A stretch of DNA of 45,601 bases, taken from the NCBI RefSeq assembly GCF_000215935.2, contig NZ_AFNU02000016.1, positions 1-45,601 on the forward strand, read 5' to 3'. The notes under the pieces were generated by a model that worked only from the letters and a program-made list of their open reading frames with translations, searched no databases and was not told the DNA's origin. Position numbers and translations under genes: made by a program. This document shows positions 8,617 to 16,392 of the stretch, piece by piece (positions within the stretch are counted from its first letter, which is position 1; each line of letters begins with the position of its first letter). Source of the stretch: Haloplasma contractile SSD-17B. GTDB taxonomy: Bacteria; Bacillota_I; Bacilli_A; Haloplasmatales; Haloplasmataceae.

Positions 8617-8970
8617 CTATAATTCCAAACTACCAAGTCCAGCATTGTATAAAATACCGCTTACCTGATAGGATGTCATATTCGTCCCTAATAATGTTAC
8701 ATTTTTACGTATTGCCTCTTCAATAAGTGCTGGTGTTGGTTTTTTACCTCTAACAAATAAGATTGCATCAATATCTAACATTGTCGCTGTCCTAAGCGAA
8801 TGTTCATTAACAAGTCCTGTTATTAACAATACATGATCCTCTACGTATGCCAGTACGTCGCTCATTAAGTCACATGCAAAGCCTTTATCATAGTTACTTT
8901 CTAGTCTTGTGTGATCTGTTGGTGTAAATATAGTTGCATGTGTTAACGTTACAATTTCGGATAATTTCAT
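8617..8970 (-). CDS. DRTGG-domain protein, first gene of the hydrogenase operon
   Basis: About 117 residues that make up one DRTGG domain. Recognisable segments are FACDLMSDVLAYVEDH and the C-terminal NVTLLGTNMTSYQVSGILYN. It is a likely regulatory ligand-binding module and has no catalytic signature. I chose ATG at 8970 (protein starting MKLSEIVT) because GGAGTGGGGA lies just upstream of it. The ATG at 8988 has no ribosome site and would add six residues. A sigma-A-like promoter lies about 50 bases upstream. It is a paralogue of the protein at 6576. Confidence 0.8.
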   Translation of the reverse strand: MKLSEIVTLTHATIFTPTDHTRLESNYDKGFACDLMSDVLAYVEDHVLLITGLVNEHSLRTATMLDIDAILFVRGKKPTPALIEEAIRKNVTLLGTNMTSYQVSGILYNAGLGSLEL

Positions 8971-9017
8971 ACTTATTCCCCACTCCATAAAATTCCAATT
9001 TTAGTCCTTCTTCTATC

Positions 9018-9045
9018 ATTATACAATACACATTCAAAAAGTAAA
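9018..9045 (-). promoter_or_regulatory. Sigma-A-like promoter of the hydrogenase operon
   Basis: On the minus strand TTTACT (9040-9045) and a perfect TATAAT (9018-9023) are separated by 16 bases, about 50 bases before the first DRTGG gene. It is the only good promoter seen for the ten-gene locus. Confidence 0.65.
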
Positions 9046-9259
9046 CATATTATGAGAAAAGTTTCACAAACGTTCATATGTTTTTACTAAATAATATATA
9101 AGACAAAATTCTAATTTTTTTGAGTATTATTGTTGACAAATAATTTTTTCTTTATCTATATATAGTTTATCATATCAACTTAGGAAATAATACAGATAAT
9201 GGTAAATTATTTTATTCACATAATAGTTTCCATAATATTCTTTATTCAACAAATATAAA
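9046..9259. other. AT-rich intergenic stretch, no gene
   Basis: No coding frame is supported here. The + strand contains TTGACA at 9133 followed after 18 bases by TATATA at 9157. This promoter-like pair has no gene behind it before the hairpin at 9260-9302. Otherwise it is featureless A/T-rich sequence. Confidence 0.5.
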
Positions 9260-9302
9260 AAACAGGTTACTATTATACGTTTGTAATAATAGTAACCTGT
9301 TT
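9260..9302 (-). terminator. Terminator of the ABC transporter operon
   Basis: A 17-bp perfect stem (AAACAGGTTACTATTAT / ATAATAGTAACCTGTTT) lies immediately after the stop codon of the ATPase gene. On the minus strand it runs into six T residues. Confidence 0.9.
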
Positions 9303-9965
9303 CTATAATGCCTCCATAATATGAATCCTCTTCTTCATTGCAAATTCACTTTTTAAGCTTTCTTTTTTTATGTTTTCAACTTGCAGCTTGACACTAGTTG
9401 GTTTATTTGATAATACAAAAATCAGATCGGATAAATAAAGAGACACATCGATATCATGTGTAATCAGTATAACCGTCGCTTGTTTTTCTTTTTGAAGTTC
9501 AGCCAACATGTTCACTATTTCCCATTTCAAATTATAATCTAATGATTTAAACGGTTCGTCTAAAAGGATTATTGGCTTGTTATAGATACACGCACGAATA
9601 ATCGAAATGCGCTGTCTTTCACCACCACTTAGTTGCGAGGGAAACTTTCTCTTAAGGTCATACACCTTGAATCGATTTAAATAATTGTCAATTAAGGGGT
9701 GATCATCATTAATAATCTTTAAGTTCTTATCAACTGTAAACCATGGAAATAGTCTGTCTTCCTGAAATACATAAGAGAGATTATTAGGATCTATATCAAT
9801 TTGACCTTCGTACGACTCTAAACCAGCTATACACTTTAACAGTGTTGATTTACCACAACCACTAGGACCTAGGATTGTATGTATTTTCCCCTTAGTAAGT
9901 TCAATATTAAAATCCTTAAAAACAGCCTGTTCTCCATATTGTTTTGATAATTTGACTAACACCAT
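9303..9965 (-). CDS. ABC transporter ATP-binding protein, SsuB/TauB/NrtD-like
   Basis: This 220-residue ABC ATPase energises uptake of a small solute. The Walker A is GPSGCGKSTLL (about 33-43), followed by the Q-loop YVFQEDRLFPW, the signature LSGGERQR, the Walker B IILLDEPF and the H-loop LITHD. The order and the Q-loop sequence fit the nitrate/sulfonate/taurine/thiamin-precursor importer family (SsuB, TauB, ThiZ). It is slightly shorter than the usual 240-260 residues. It lies three bases after the permease gene and is the last gene of the operon. The substrate cannot be deduced from the ATPase. Confidence 0.92.
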   Translation of the reverse strand: MVLVKLSKQYGEQAVFKDFNIELTKGKIHTILGPSGCGKSTLLKCIAGLESYEGQIDIDPNNLSYVFQEDRLFPWFTVDKNLKIINDDHPLIDNYLNRFKVYDLKRKFPSQLSGGERQRISIIRACIYNKPIILLDEPFKSLDYNLKWEIVNMLAELQKEKQATVILITHDIDVSLYLSDLIFVLSNKPTSVKLQVENIKKESLKSEFAMKKRIHIMEAL

Positions 9966-9968
9966 GAA

Positions 9969-10772
9969 TCACATCCATTTCTTTCGCGTTTTAATAAGCG
10001 AAATGATTAAATAGTCAATCAATAATACAATAAAAATTAAAATAATCGTCCATGAAAAAACTCCGGCCATTTCAAGATACAATTTTGCCTCATATATTTC
10101 AGAGCCTATCCCTGCTTGTGCCTGTCCTAGTACTTCGGCCATCACCATTACTTTAAAACAAAGTCCAAACGTCTGCTTAAGGCTTAATGTAAAGTTCATT
10201 ATAACACTCGGTATATAAAGATATTTTAATCGTTTACGAAAGTTAAATTGATAAATATGCGAGACATCTACTAGTTTAGGATCAATATTCTTAATCGAAT
10301 TGTAGAAGACTTCATAGAGTAATGGAAAAACAACTAAAATAGCAATTAAAAAGGTTGCCTTAGACCGACCTAGCCAGATCAAGGCGATTAAAATGATTGA
10401 AATGGTTGGTAGTGTTTTACTAATTATAACTATTTGGTTAACACTTTTTTCAAACACCTGGTGAATGGTTGCTAAGATACTAAGTACTAATGCAAACAGT
10501 AGTGCAACGCTATAACCAATTGTGACCCGAAATAGTGTCATTCCGACTTGTTTGCTTGCATCTACTAACGTTATTTCCTTGTTAAAATAGTCAAGTACTT
10601 GTACTGGAGAAGGGAGTATATAGTCTATATTGACAATTTTACTGATTATATGCCACCCTATTAGTACTAAAATAAAAAAAATTACTTGAAATGCATAACG
10701 TTTTACTAAACGAATCATAAATTTAATGAGGCTAACAATCAATTCGACTAAAATTCTGTACTTTATGACCAT
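9969..10772 (-). CDS. ABC transporter permease, SsuC/TauC-like
   Basis: This 267-residue integral membrane protein has about six hydrophobic segments. The first runs over IIFFILVLIGWHII-like sequence at about 27-45. The BPD_transp_1 region contains the coupling loop IDPKLVDVSHIYQFN (EAA-type loop) at about 160-175. The family normally has an EAA motif here for ATPase contact, and this copy is divergent. It forms the membrane channel of the importer with the ATPase downstream. AGGTG lies seven bases before the ATG. A 160-base gap with a hairpin separates it from the binding-protein gene upstream. Confidence 0.88.
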   Translation of the reverse strand: MVIKYRILVELIVSLIKFMIRLVKRYAFQVIFFILVLIGWHIISKIVNIDYILPSPVQVLDYFNKEITLVDASKQVGMTLFRVTIGYSVALLFALVLSILATIHQVFEKSVNQIVIISKTLPTISIILIALIWLGRSKATFLIAILVVFPLLYEVFYNSIKNIDPKLVDVSHIYQFNFRKRLKYLYIPSVIMNFTLSLKQTFGLCFKVMVMAEVLGQAQAGIGSEIYEAKLYLEMAGVFSWTIILIFIVLLIDYLIISLIKTRKKWM

Positions 10773-10813
10773 ATACTGACACCTACTCTTTATAATTTAC
10801 TTTAAATGTAAAA

Positions 10814-10842
10814 CAAACTCCCTAATAAATCAAGGGAGTTTG
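10814..10842 (-). terminator. Partial terminator/attenuator between binding protein and permease
   Basis: CAAACTCCCT (10814-10823) pairs with AGGGAGTTTG (10833-10842). On the minus strand it is followed by TTTTAC. Placed inside the operon, it probably lowers expression of the permease and ATPase relative to the binding protein. Confidence 0.7.
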
Positions 10843-10932
10843 CTTTAAAATTGAAAGAAAAGAAGTGTTGGGGGGGTATATTTATGTTAACGTATAAGAT
10901 AGTTAGTTATATTAATGTGATGAGATTGTTAA

Positions 10933-11916
10933 TTAGTCATACTGATAGTAAAAATCATCACTTGGTAATGTGTCACCGATTAATTTAGAATCAAAATCGA
11001 TGATTTCGTTTAAGTACGATTCGAGTGCTAGTTTTGAATCACTTGCACTACTAAAACGTATATTGAGTCTAGGAATGGATTGCTTAATGATTCCTGCCTT
11101 CAATCCTAAATCAGCTTGTTCATAATAAGTACCGGCAGAATCCGGATTATTAGTTGCAAATTCTATACTACTTTTAATTTCGTTTATAATCGCGTTTACT
11201 AATGTTTCTTGTTCGTTTATTAGTGTTTCATTTATAAAAATACCAGCTTGTGGGTATGAATCATTATTCGTAATTGACTTCCATTCAGTTTGTAAATCTA
11301 AAGTTATGTATTTTTCATCGTTATAGCCTAGTTTTGTTAATACCGGCTCTGCGAGTAAAGCGTAATCATAGTCTCCCTTTTTAAACATAGGAGCTATATC
11401 AGTTAAACTATTGTAGTACTCAATTGTTACGTTTTCTCCTACCGTTAAACCATGTTGTTTTAAAGCTAATTGCAATAAAATATCAGGAGTCGATTTTTCA
11501 CCGAAAGCGACAATTGTTTTATTCTCTAAGTCAGCAATATTTACATTTTCATCTCTCGATACTAAGTACAAGTTTCCCCATGCCACAGTACCTGCAAAAC
11601 GATAACTTGAATTCTTATTGTACAATTTAGCTCCTAAATTTGTCGGTGCGATTACGATATCATGTGATTGACTAGTAATAGCACTAACTAGTAAATTAGG
11701 TCCATCTACCGTTTCAATCGTAATGTTAACACCTTCAATCGTTAAATTATCTTCGTGAATCATTTCAATTAACGTTACAGTAGGTCCTCCCTTAGGAACG
11801 ATAATCTTAACTTCATCTACTGTATTTTGACCATCTGATGTCTTTTCATCTTCATTACACCCAAATAGAACAATTGATAAAGTAAAAATAATTGATAAAA
11901 TTAAGTACTTTCTCAT
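10933..11916 (-). CDS. ABC transporter substrate-binding lipoprotein, NMT1/SsuA-like
   Basis: This secreted lipoprotein of about 327 residues captures the transported solute. The N-terminus MRKYLILSI... ends in a lipobox, VLFGC, followed by an acidic spacer, so the Cys would be lipidated. The mature part has two periplasmic-binding lobes, with IVPKGGPTVTLIEMI near the start and DIVIAPTNLGAKLY in the first lobe. This is characteristic of the nitrate/sulfonate/ThiY type. The ligand is not evident. I prefer ATG 11916, which has GGAGG six bases upstream; the ATG at 11922 abuts the GGAGG. It is transcribed divergently from the Crp/Fnr-type gene and probably controlled by it. Confidence 0.9.
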   Translation of the reverse strand: MRKYLILSIIFTLSIVLFGCNEDEKTSDGQNTVDEVKIIVPKGGPTVTLIEMIHEDNLTIEGVNITIETVDGPNLLVSAITSQSHDIVIAPTNLGAKLYNKNSSYRFAGTVAWGNLYLVSRDENVNIADLENKTIVAFGEKSTPDILLQLALKQHGLTVGENVTIEYYNSLTDIAPMFKKGDYDYALLAEPVLTKLGYNDEKYITLDLQTEWKSITNNDSYPQAGIFINETLINEQETLVNAIINEIKSSIEFATNNPDSAGTYYEQADLGLKAGIIKQSIPRLNIRFSSASDSKLALESYLNEIIDFDSKLIGDTLPSDDFYYQYD

Positions 11917-11967
11917 AACCATCCTCCAATATTTATCCCTATTTGTTTATATTTTAACAAATTTAAA

Positions 11968-11995
11968 TTGACTAGTATGTAACATATGTTACAAT
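11968..11995 (+). promoter_or_regulatory. Promoter of the Crp/Fnr-family regulator gene
   Basis: TTGACT (11968-11973) and TACAAT (11990-11995) are spaced by 16 bases, 35 bases before the preferred start codon. The palindromic operator at 11978-11993 overlaps the spacer and the -10 box. Confidence 0.7.
11978..11993. promoter_or_regulatory. Perfect 16-bp palindrome, probable Crp/Fnr-type operator
   Basis: TGTAACATATGTTACA is a perfect inverted repeat with TGTAAC/GTTACA half-sites, as expected for a Crp/Fnr-superfamily dimer. It lies between the divergent regulator and ABC-importer genes and covers the regulator promoter. Autorepression and control of the importer are therefore likely. Which signal it answers is unknown. 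Confidence 0.75.
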
Positions 11996-12029
11996 TATGT
12001 TGAAATTGTTAATTTATGGGAGGGATAAC

Positions 12030-12698
12030 ATGGTGAAGAAACCTGTCAAACTATTTAATTTTAGTGATATCAATCGTTTAAAAGAAAGTCTTTCTAAAAA
12101 AATAAATTCTACATTTGTGAAACACTATAAAAAAAATGACATCATCCATTTTTCAGGAGACCCATGCTATTATTTATCCTTAATCGAAAATGGAATGGTT
12201 CATATTCAGCACAATACAAGCGATGGTCGTGAACTAATTATTAATTCATTGACTAAAAATCAGATGTTTGGAGAAATTCTACTGTTCTCTATCCAAAATA
12301 AGTACCCGTATGATATTGTGGTTAAGGAAGACAATACGATAATTCGATCCATTAGTAAAAATGACTTAGTAAATGCGTTAGCCCATGAACCTGATCTGTT
12401 AATCGCATTTTTAAATCACTTATCTGAAAGTTATATGAAACTTAATAAATACATTAAACTCATCTCTCAAAAAAAGTTAAATAAAAAGATCGCCTATTAC
12501 TTGTTAGAACATAAACATATAAATGAGCATAATAAAGTAGCCTACCTAGACTCGAAAACAAAGCTAGCAGATTTTCTTGGTGTTGAACGCCCCTCGTTAG
12601 TGCGTGAACTTACTAACCTTAAAAAACAACAAATATTAGATTATGATAAAGATAAAATCACAGTAATCAACCTTAATCGACTCAGAATGTTACTCTAA
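12030..12698 (+). CDS. Crp/Fnr-family transcriptional regulator
   Basis: About 222 residues with an N-terminal cyclic-nucleotide-binding-like beta barrel (PCYYLSLIENGMVHIQ and a GEILLF core). A dimerisation helix and a C-terminal winged helix follow, with the recognition region TKLADFLGVERPSLVRELTNL. The N-terminal part has no Fnr-type cysteine cluster; I see only one Cys (in DPCYY), so an Fe-S oxygen sensor is unlikely. The start is taken at 12030 because GGGAGGG lies at 12018-12024; an in-frame ATG at 11997 would place the ribosome site inside the gene. It is divergent from the ABC importer and likely controls it and itself. Confidence 0.9.
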   Translation: MVKKPVKLFNFSDINRLKESLSKKINSTFVKHYKKNDIIHFSGDPCYYLSLIENGMVHIQHNTSDGRELIINSLTKNQMFGEILLFSIQNKYPYDIVVKEDNTIIRSISKNDLVNALAHEPDLLIAFLNHLSESYMKLNKYIKLISQKKLNKKIAYYLLEHKHINEHNKVAYLDSKTKLADFLGVERPSLVRELTNLKKQQILDYDKDKITVINLNRLRMLL

Positions 12699-12738
12699 AT
12701 TCTATTAATTACTTAGATTACTACAATCTAATTTATCT

Positions 12739-12772
12739 AAAAAGAGCCCGCTCATAATGAGCAGGCTCTTTT
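12739..12772 (+). terminator. Terminator of the Crp/Fnr-family gene
   Basis: A 15-16 bp stem, AAAAGAGCCCGCTCAT / ATGAGCAGGCTCTTTT with one mismatch, ends in a T run. It lies 40 bases after the stop. Confidence 0.88.
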
Positions 12773-12866
12773 ATTTATGTTAACCTTAGTAACCATCAAT
12801 TAATCTTGATTCTTTGATTACTTAATACATTTTATTTAAATTGTAAACTAACCAACATTAAATTTA

Positions 12867-12947
12867 CTACATGCATGAACAACCAATGATTACTAATAAA
12901 ATAAATAATACTAATATTAATGCATAACCAGATTCATAACCACCCAT
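12867..12947 (-). CDS. YjcZ-family sporulation micro-protein (copy 1, 26 aa)
   Basis: A 26-residue peptide consisting of a short MGGYESGYA head and one hydrophobic segment, ALILVLFILLVIIGCSC, ending in Met before TAG. This is the signature of the tiny transmembrane YjcZ family, whose members are associated with spores in Bacillus-type organisms. AAAGGGGG lies nine bases before the ATG. It has the shortest C-terminal tail of the five tandem copies and reads CSC rather than CAC. The molecular role is unknown. Confidence 0.88.
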   Translation of the reverse strand: MGGYESGYALILVLFILLVIIGCSCM

Positions 12948-13079
12948 TAGTTTATTCCCCCTTTATTTTTTGTAACACACTCTTTGTAATAAAAGTGCTA
13001 TTGTTTATTATATGTAAACACTTATAATTATTTAATGAATTAATCACGATTATTATGTTTAAGAGTTAGAAGTAAAATC

Positions 13080-13163
13080 CTAGCTCAAACATGCACAACC
13101 AATTATGACTAATAATATAAATAATACTAGAATTAAAGCATAACCAGAATCATAACCAGCCAT
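13080..13163 (-). CDS. YjcZ-family sporulation micro-protein (copy 2, 27 aa)
   Basis: This 27-residue peptide begins MAGYDSGYA, continues with the invariant segment LILVLFILLVIIGCAC and ends in LS before TAG. It is a single membrane helix with a Cys-Ala-Cys at the far end. A GGGGGG run precedes the ATG by about eight bases. The head is nearly identical to copy 1, suggesting recent duplication. No terminator is visible downstream, so it may be co-transcribed with copy 1. Confidence 0.88.
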   Translation of the reverse strand: MAGYDSGYALILVLFILLVIIGCACLS

Positions 13164-13212
13164 TTTATCCCCCCTTTTATATTGTGAACACATGTTGTAA
13201 TAAGTGGAATGT

Positions 13213-13254
13213 TAAAAAAGTGCTTCGTGCTAAGCACTTAGTAAGCACTTTTTT
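13213..13254 (-). terminator. Terminator downstream of YjcZ copy 3
   Basis: AAAAAAGTGCTT and AAGCACTTTTTT bound this inverted repeat, with a second AAGCACTT inside that allows alternative pairings. U-tracts exist on both strands. It lies between copies 2 and 3. Confidence 0.8.
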
Positions 13255-13309
13255 AATTTAATTCTATTTTTATTAATTATTGTATGATGTAGTGAGTATT
13301 CATTTTAAT

Positions 13310-13396
13310 TTAATACCAGCATGCACAACCAATAATTACTAATAAAATAAATAGTACTAAAATTAATGCATAACCATCATTATAATAATTTCCCAT
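13310..13396 (-). CDS. YjcZ-family sporulation micro-protein (copy 3, 28 aa)
   Basis: This 28-residue peptide begins MGNYYNDGYA, continues LILVLFILLVIIGCAC and ends in WY before TAA. The family core is unchanged while head and tail differ from copies 1 and 2. It has its own downstream hairpin at 13213-13254, which suggests an independent transcript. The upstream ribosome site is weaker (AGGAGTG about 11 bases before the ATG). Confidence 0.87.
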   Translation of the reverse strand: MGNYYNDGYALILVLFILLVIIGCACWY

Positions 13397-13627
13397 ACTA
13401 TTTCACACTCCTATTCAATAAGTATTCAATGTATAATATGTTAAAATATTTCAATTAGTGATAAATCACTATATATTAGGTGTTAACCTAATAAGCTCTT
13501 AACCTATACATAGAGTACTACCAATTTAAGCTTGATAAATAAATTTGTGTATATAATCAACTATGACATCCAAACTAATCTTATCTGGAATAATTTTCTT
13601 CTCATTAGCACATATGATCAACCTTAA

Positions 13628-13717
13628 TTAGCAATAACACCATGCACAACCAATAATAGCTAACAAAATAAATAGTACCAAAATAAGAGCAAATCCTTCG
13701 TTATATCCGTGTCCCAT
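13628..13717 (-). CDS. YjcZ-family sporulation micro-protein (copy 4, 29 aa)
   Basis: This 29-residue peptide begins MGHGYNEGFA, continues LILVLFILLAIIGCAW and ends CYC before TAA. It is the most divergent copy, with Phe for Tyr in the head, Ala for Val in the helix and Trp for the second Cys of the CAC motif. Two further cysteines lie in the tail. AAAGGGGGC precedes the ATG. The 230 bases between its start-proximal neighbour and copy 3 hold nothing else recognisable. Confidence 0.87.
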   Translation of the reverse strand: MGHGYNEGFALILVLFILLAIIGCAWCYC

Positions 13718-13798
13718 AACAAAAGCCCCCTTTCAATTTGATGTTCACTTTATACTATGTAATATTTGATAAATGTTCCATTACATATGTCACGTAAA

Positions 13799-13832
13799 AA
13801 AGTGCTTCATTATATTTATAATGAAGCACTTT
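13799..13832 (-). terminator. Terminator downstream of YjcZ copy 5
   Basis: A perfect 16-bp stem, AAAGTGCTTCATTATA / TATAATGAAGCACTTT, has a two-base loop. It is followed on the minus strand by a T run, and copy 5 ends 18 bases upstream of it. Confidence 0.88.
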
Positions 13833-13850
13833 AGCTAAACAGTTTAATCA

Positions 13851-13943
13851 TTAGCAATAGCTAATGCAAGCACAACCAATGATTACTAATAAAATAAATA
13901 ATACTAGTATAAGTGCATATCCTTCACCATATCCGTGACTCAT
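13851..13943 (-). CDS. YjcZ-family sporulation micro-protein (copy 5, 30 aa)
   Basis: This 30-residue peptide begins MSHGYGEGYA, continues LILVLFILLVIIGCAC and ends ISYC before TAA. Its head is closest to the Bacillus YjcZ consensus, and it is the longest copy. A GGGGG ribosome site lies nine bases upstream. It has its own terminator at 13799-13832. It is divergent from the foldase gene that starts at 14113. Confidence 0.9.
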   Translation of the reverse strand: MSHGYGEGYALILVLFILLVIIGCACISYC

Positions 13944-14054
13944 ATGAATCCCCCTCTCTCCTAGTATTCACTTTATTTTACGCACAAGATTTAAAATCAC
14001 GAATTATAAGCGCCTATTTTCTGGGTTTTTTAACTTTAAACCTATTGTTTAAAA

Positions 14055-14082
14055 TTGACAAAAATGATATTATTAATAATGT
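14055..14082 (+). promoter_or_regulatory. Promoter of the PrsA-like gene
   Basis: A perfect TTGACA (14055-14060) is followed after 16 bases by TAATGT (14077-14082). AAAGGAG and the ATG at 14113 follow, a standard vegetative promoter layout. Confidence 0.65.
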
Positions 14083-14112
14083 TACTTAACAATAAAAAAG
14101 GAGTGTTATAGC

Positions 14113-16176
14113 ATGGATATAAAAGATGCGCTATTAAAAAAGGGACTTCCAATCGTAATCGTTCTTGCTATTATAATTGGAATTGCGATTTTCTTATCTA
14201 GACCAGAGACAACACCTACCGTAACGAATGCTGATCAGGTTGTAGCAAAACTTAAAGGCGAAGAAGTAACGAAGGGTGAGTTATATGAGAGAATTAAGAA
14301 TTCAGCAAGTTTATCTTACATTTTAACTCAGAGTGATACGGCAGGACAATTATACTTTTTGGATATAATTGACCGTGAACTTTTAAGTGATTACGAGCAC
14401 GAAGATATTGAAGACGATATAGATAAAAAGATTCAATTTGCAAAGCTAATGCAAGGTGGAGAGGAAGCATATGATGAGTTTCTATCTTCTTTAGGACTTA
14501 CTGAAACTGAAGCGAGAGAATACTATAAGATTTCGTTATTACGTAAAGAAGCTGCTAGACAGCGTGCAAATGACGAAATCACTGAAGATGATGTAACGGA
14601 TGCGCTTAATGCAATTCGACCAGAAGTGTGTATTATTCCATTACGTTATCTGTCTGAAGATGCTGCTAATGATGCACTAGATCTTGCAAATGGTCAGAAT
14701 GACGACTTATCTAACGAAGATATTAAATTAAACTTTGACGTAGAATATGATTCAGAAGGTAATGATGATATTCGAATGACTGGGAATGTATCTGATACCG
14801 AGTGTGACTATGTAAAGTTATCATTTGAAAAAACAGCAAACGACTTCCCTACTCAATTACTTGAGTACATTGACAATATGGAAGATAATACTTACACAGA
14901 ATCACCAGTTTCATTTGAAGACGATGATGATGACGCTACTAATGATGACCCTTATTTTTATTTAGTGTACAAGGTAAGTACTGATGCACTTCCTTCTCGT
15001 GATGAAGTTCGTGAAACCCTTATTACCGAAAAAGTGAACACTGAGGGATACATGAACGAAACAATCTTCAAACTACGTAGAGATGCAGATTTGAAAATCT
15101 TTGATAATAAGTTAGAGGAAGCGTACTTGTCAATCGATGAAGATTTTGAAGAAATTGAAGATAAATCTGATGAGACAGTGTTAAGTTTTACTTCTAATGG
15201 TAAAAAAATAAAACTATCTGCTGAAGAATTATACCAAGAAACTAAGATGGTGTTTGGTGTAACAAAAGCATTAACAACAATTAACCTTGGTGCACTTCAA
15301 TCAGTTGACGATATTAAACTTACTCGTCAGGAGGTTAGAGACCTTAAACTTGAACTGAAAGAAATGAAAGCTGCTTTTGGTAGTCAAAATTATGCACAGT
15401 ATGGCATTACATGGGAAGATTACTTGAATTACTATTATGGTGTCCGAACAGAAGAAGCAGCCTTAGAAGTTATGAAATTAAATCAGTTACAACTTGATTA
15501 TCTTGATCACATTGACCCTGTTACAGAACAAGATATACAGGACGCATTTGATGATTGGTTTAGAATAAAAGCGACTCATCTACTATTCGAGTGCGATACA
15601 ACGAAAGATGATATTGACGATAAAGCATGTGACTTAGCAAAGACAGAAGCAGAGAAGGTCATTACTGAATTAGAAACTGTTGCTGATAGTAAACTACTAG
15701 TTGAACTGAAAGCAAAAGTTGATGAGTACACAGATGAAGATGGCAACTTCACTATTGAAGGATTAAAGGTTAGAACGCAAGACTTAGGATGGTTTGGACC
15801 TTTAGAAGAACAAACTGATCAGCAAGGTCAGCCTACCGGTCAATATAAGCGTATGGTACCTGAATTCGAAGCTGCGGCACAGGCAATTGAAGTTGGGGAA
15901 ATCACCCTTACACCTGTTAAGACAGACTTCGGATATCATATCATCCTAAAAACAGAAGAAGAAGCACGTCCTGAAATAGATACTGCAGAATATACTGCTA
16001 TCATTGAGAAAATAGAGGCTAAGCTTTTACGCGAACAAAAAGCGCCTGAACGTTTGCAAAAACAGATGGCTAAACTTCGTGATGAATTAGAATTCACATT
16101 TAAGGATGATGAATTACAAGATCAGTACGAGATCATCCAAGCTATCTATTTAAAAGAAGAAACGACTGAAGAGTAA
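14113..16176 (+). CDS. Long membrane-anchored PrsA/SurA-like peptidyl-prolyl isomerase
   Basis: This 687-residue extracytoplasmic foldase has an uncleaved-looking N-terminal anchor at about 12-28 (GLPIVIVLAIIIGIAIFL) and no lipobox. SurA-N-like helical regions follow. The C-terminal parvulin/PPIC rotamase domain lies at about 480-640, with IKATHLLFECDTT at its start and DFGYHIILKTEE at its end, plus a DLGWFGP segment. The middle is unusually acidic (for example EDDDDDATNDD). It is about twice the length of PrsA (about 300 residues), and the extra length lies between the N-terminal helices and the rotamase. It likely helps fold exported proteins at the outer face of the membrane. It has its own promoter and terminator. 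Confidence 0.85.
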   Translation: MDIKDALLKKGLPIVIVLAIIIGIAIFLSRPETTPTVTNADQVVAKLKGEEVTKGELYERIKNSASLSYILTQSDTAGQLYFLDIIDRELLSDYEHEDIEDDIDKKIQFAKLMQGGEEAYDEFLSSLGLTETEAREYYKISLLRKEAARQRANDEITEDDVTDALNAIRPEVCIIPLRYLSEDAANDALDLANGQNDDLSNEDIKLNFDVEYDSEGNDDIRMTGNVSDTECDYVKLSFEKTANDFPTQLLEYIDNMEDNTYTESPVSFEDDDDDATNDDPYFYLVYKVSTDALPSRDEVRETLITEKVNTEGYMNETIFKLRRDADLKIFDNKLEEAYLSIDEDFEEIEDKSDETVLSFTSNGKKIKLSAEELYQETKMVFGVTKALTTINLGALQSVDDIKLTRQEVRDLKLELKEMKAAFGSQNYAQYGITWEDYLNYYYGVRTEEAALEVMKLNQLQLDYLDHIDPVTEQDIQDAFDDWFRIKATHLLFECDTTKDDIDDKACDLAKTEAEKVITELETVADSKLLVELKAKVDEYTDEDGNFTIEGLKVRTQDLGWFGPLEEQTDQQGQPTGQYKRMVPEFEAAAQAIEVGEITLTPVKTDFGYHIILKTEEEARPEIDTAEYTAIIEKIEAKLLREQKAPERLQKQMAKLRDELEFTFKDDELQDQYEIIQAIYLKEETTEE

Positions 16177-16182
16177 TTAAAT

Positions 16183-16220
16183 AAAAAAATGCTACGGATT
16201 GTAATCCGTAGCATTTTTTT
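16183..16220 (+). terminator. Terminator of the PrsA-like gene
   Basis: A perfect 18-bp stem (AAAAAAATGCTACGGATT / AATCCGTAGCATTTTTTT) has a two-base loop and a strong T run. Confidence 0.95.
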
Positions 16221-16392
16221 ATTCAATTTGTATTTAAGAACTTAAAGATATTATACAGCAGTAATTTAATTAAATAAATTACTAATTCATAGTGAAACCT
16301 GTTGCATAGATCATCATAGTCTTGCTTCACTAAAGGAGTCGACTCAGTAGATGTATTTTACTTATAATATTATATAACAACAAAACATATTC

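Noticed and set aside
13444-13627. Searched for a sixth, decayed YjcZ copy
   Set aside because: No LILVLFILL-like segment was found in either strand of this gap.
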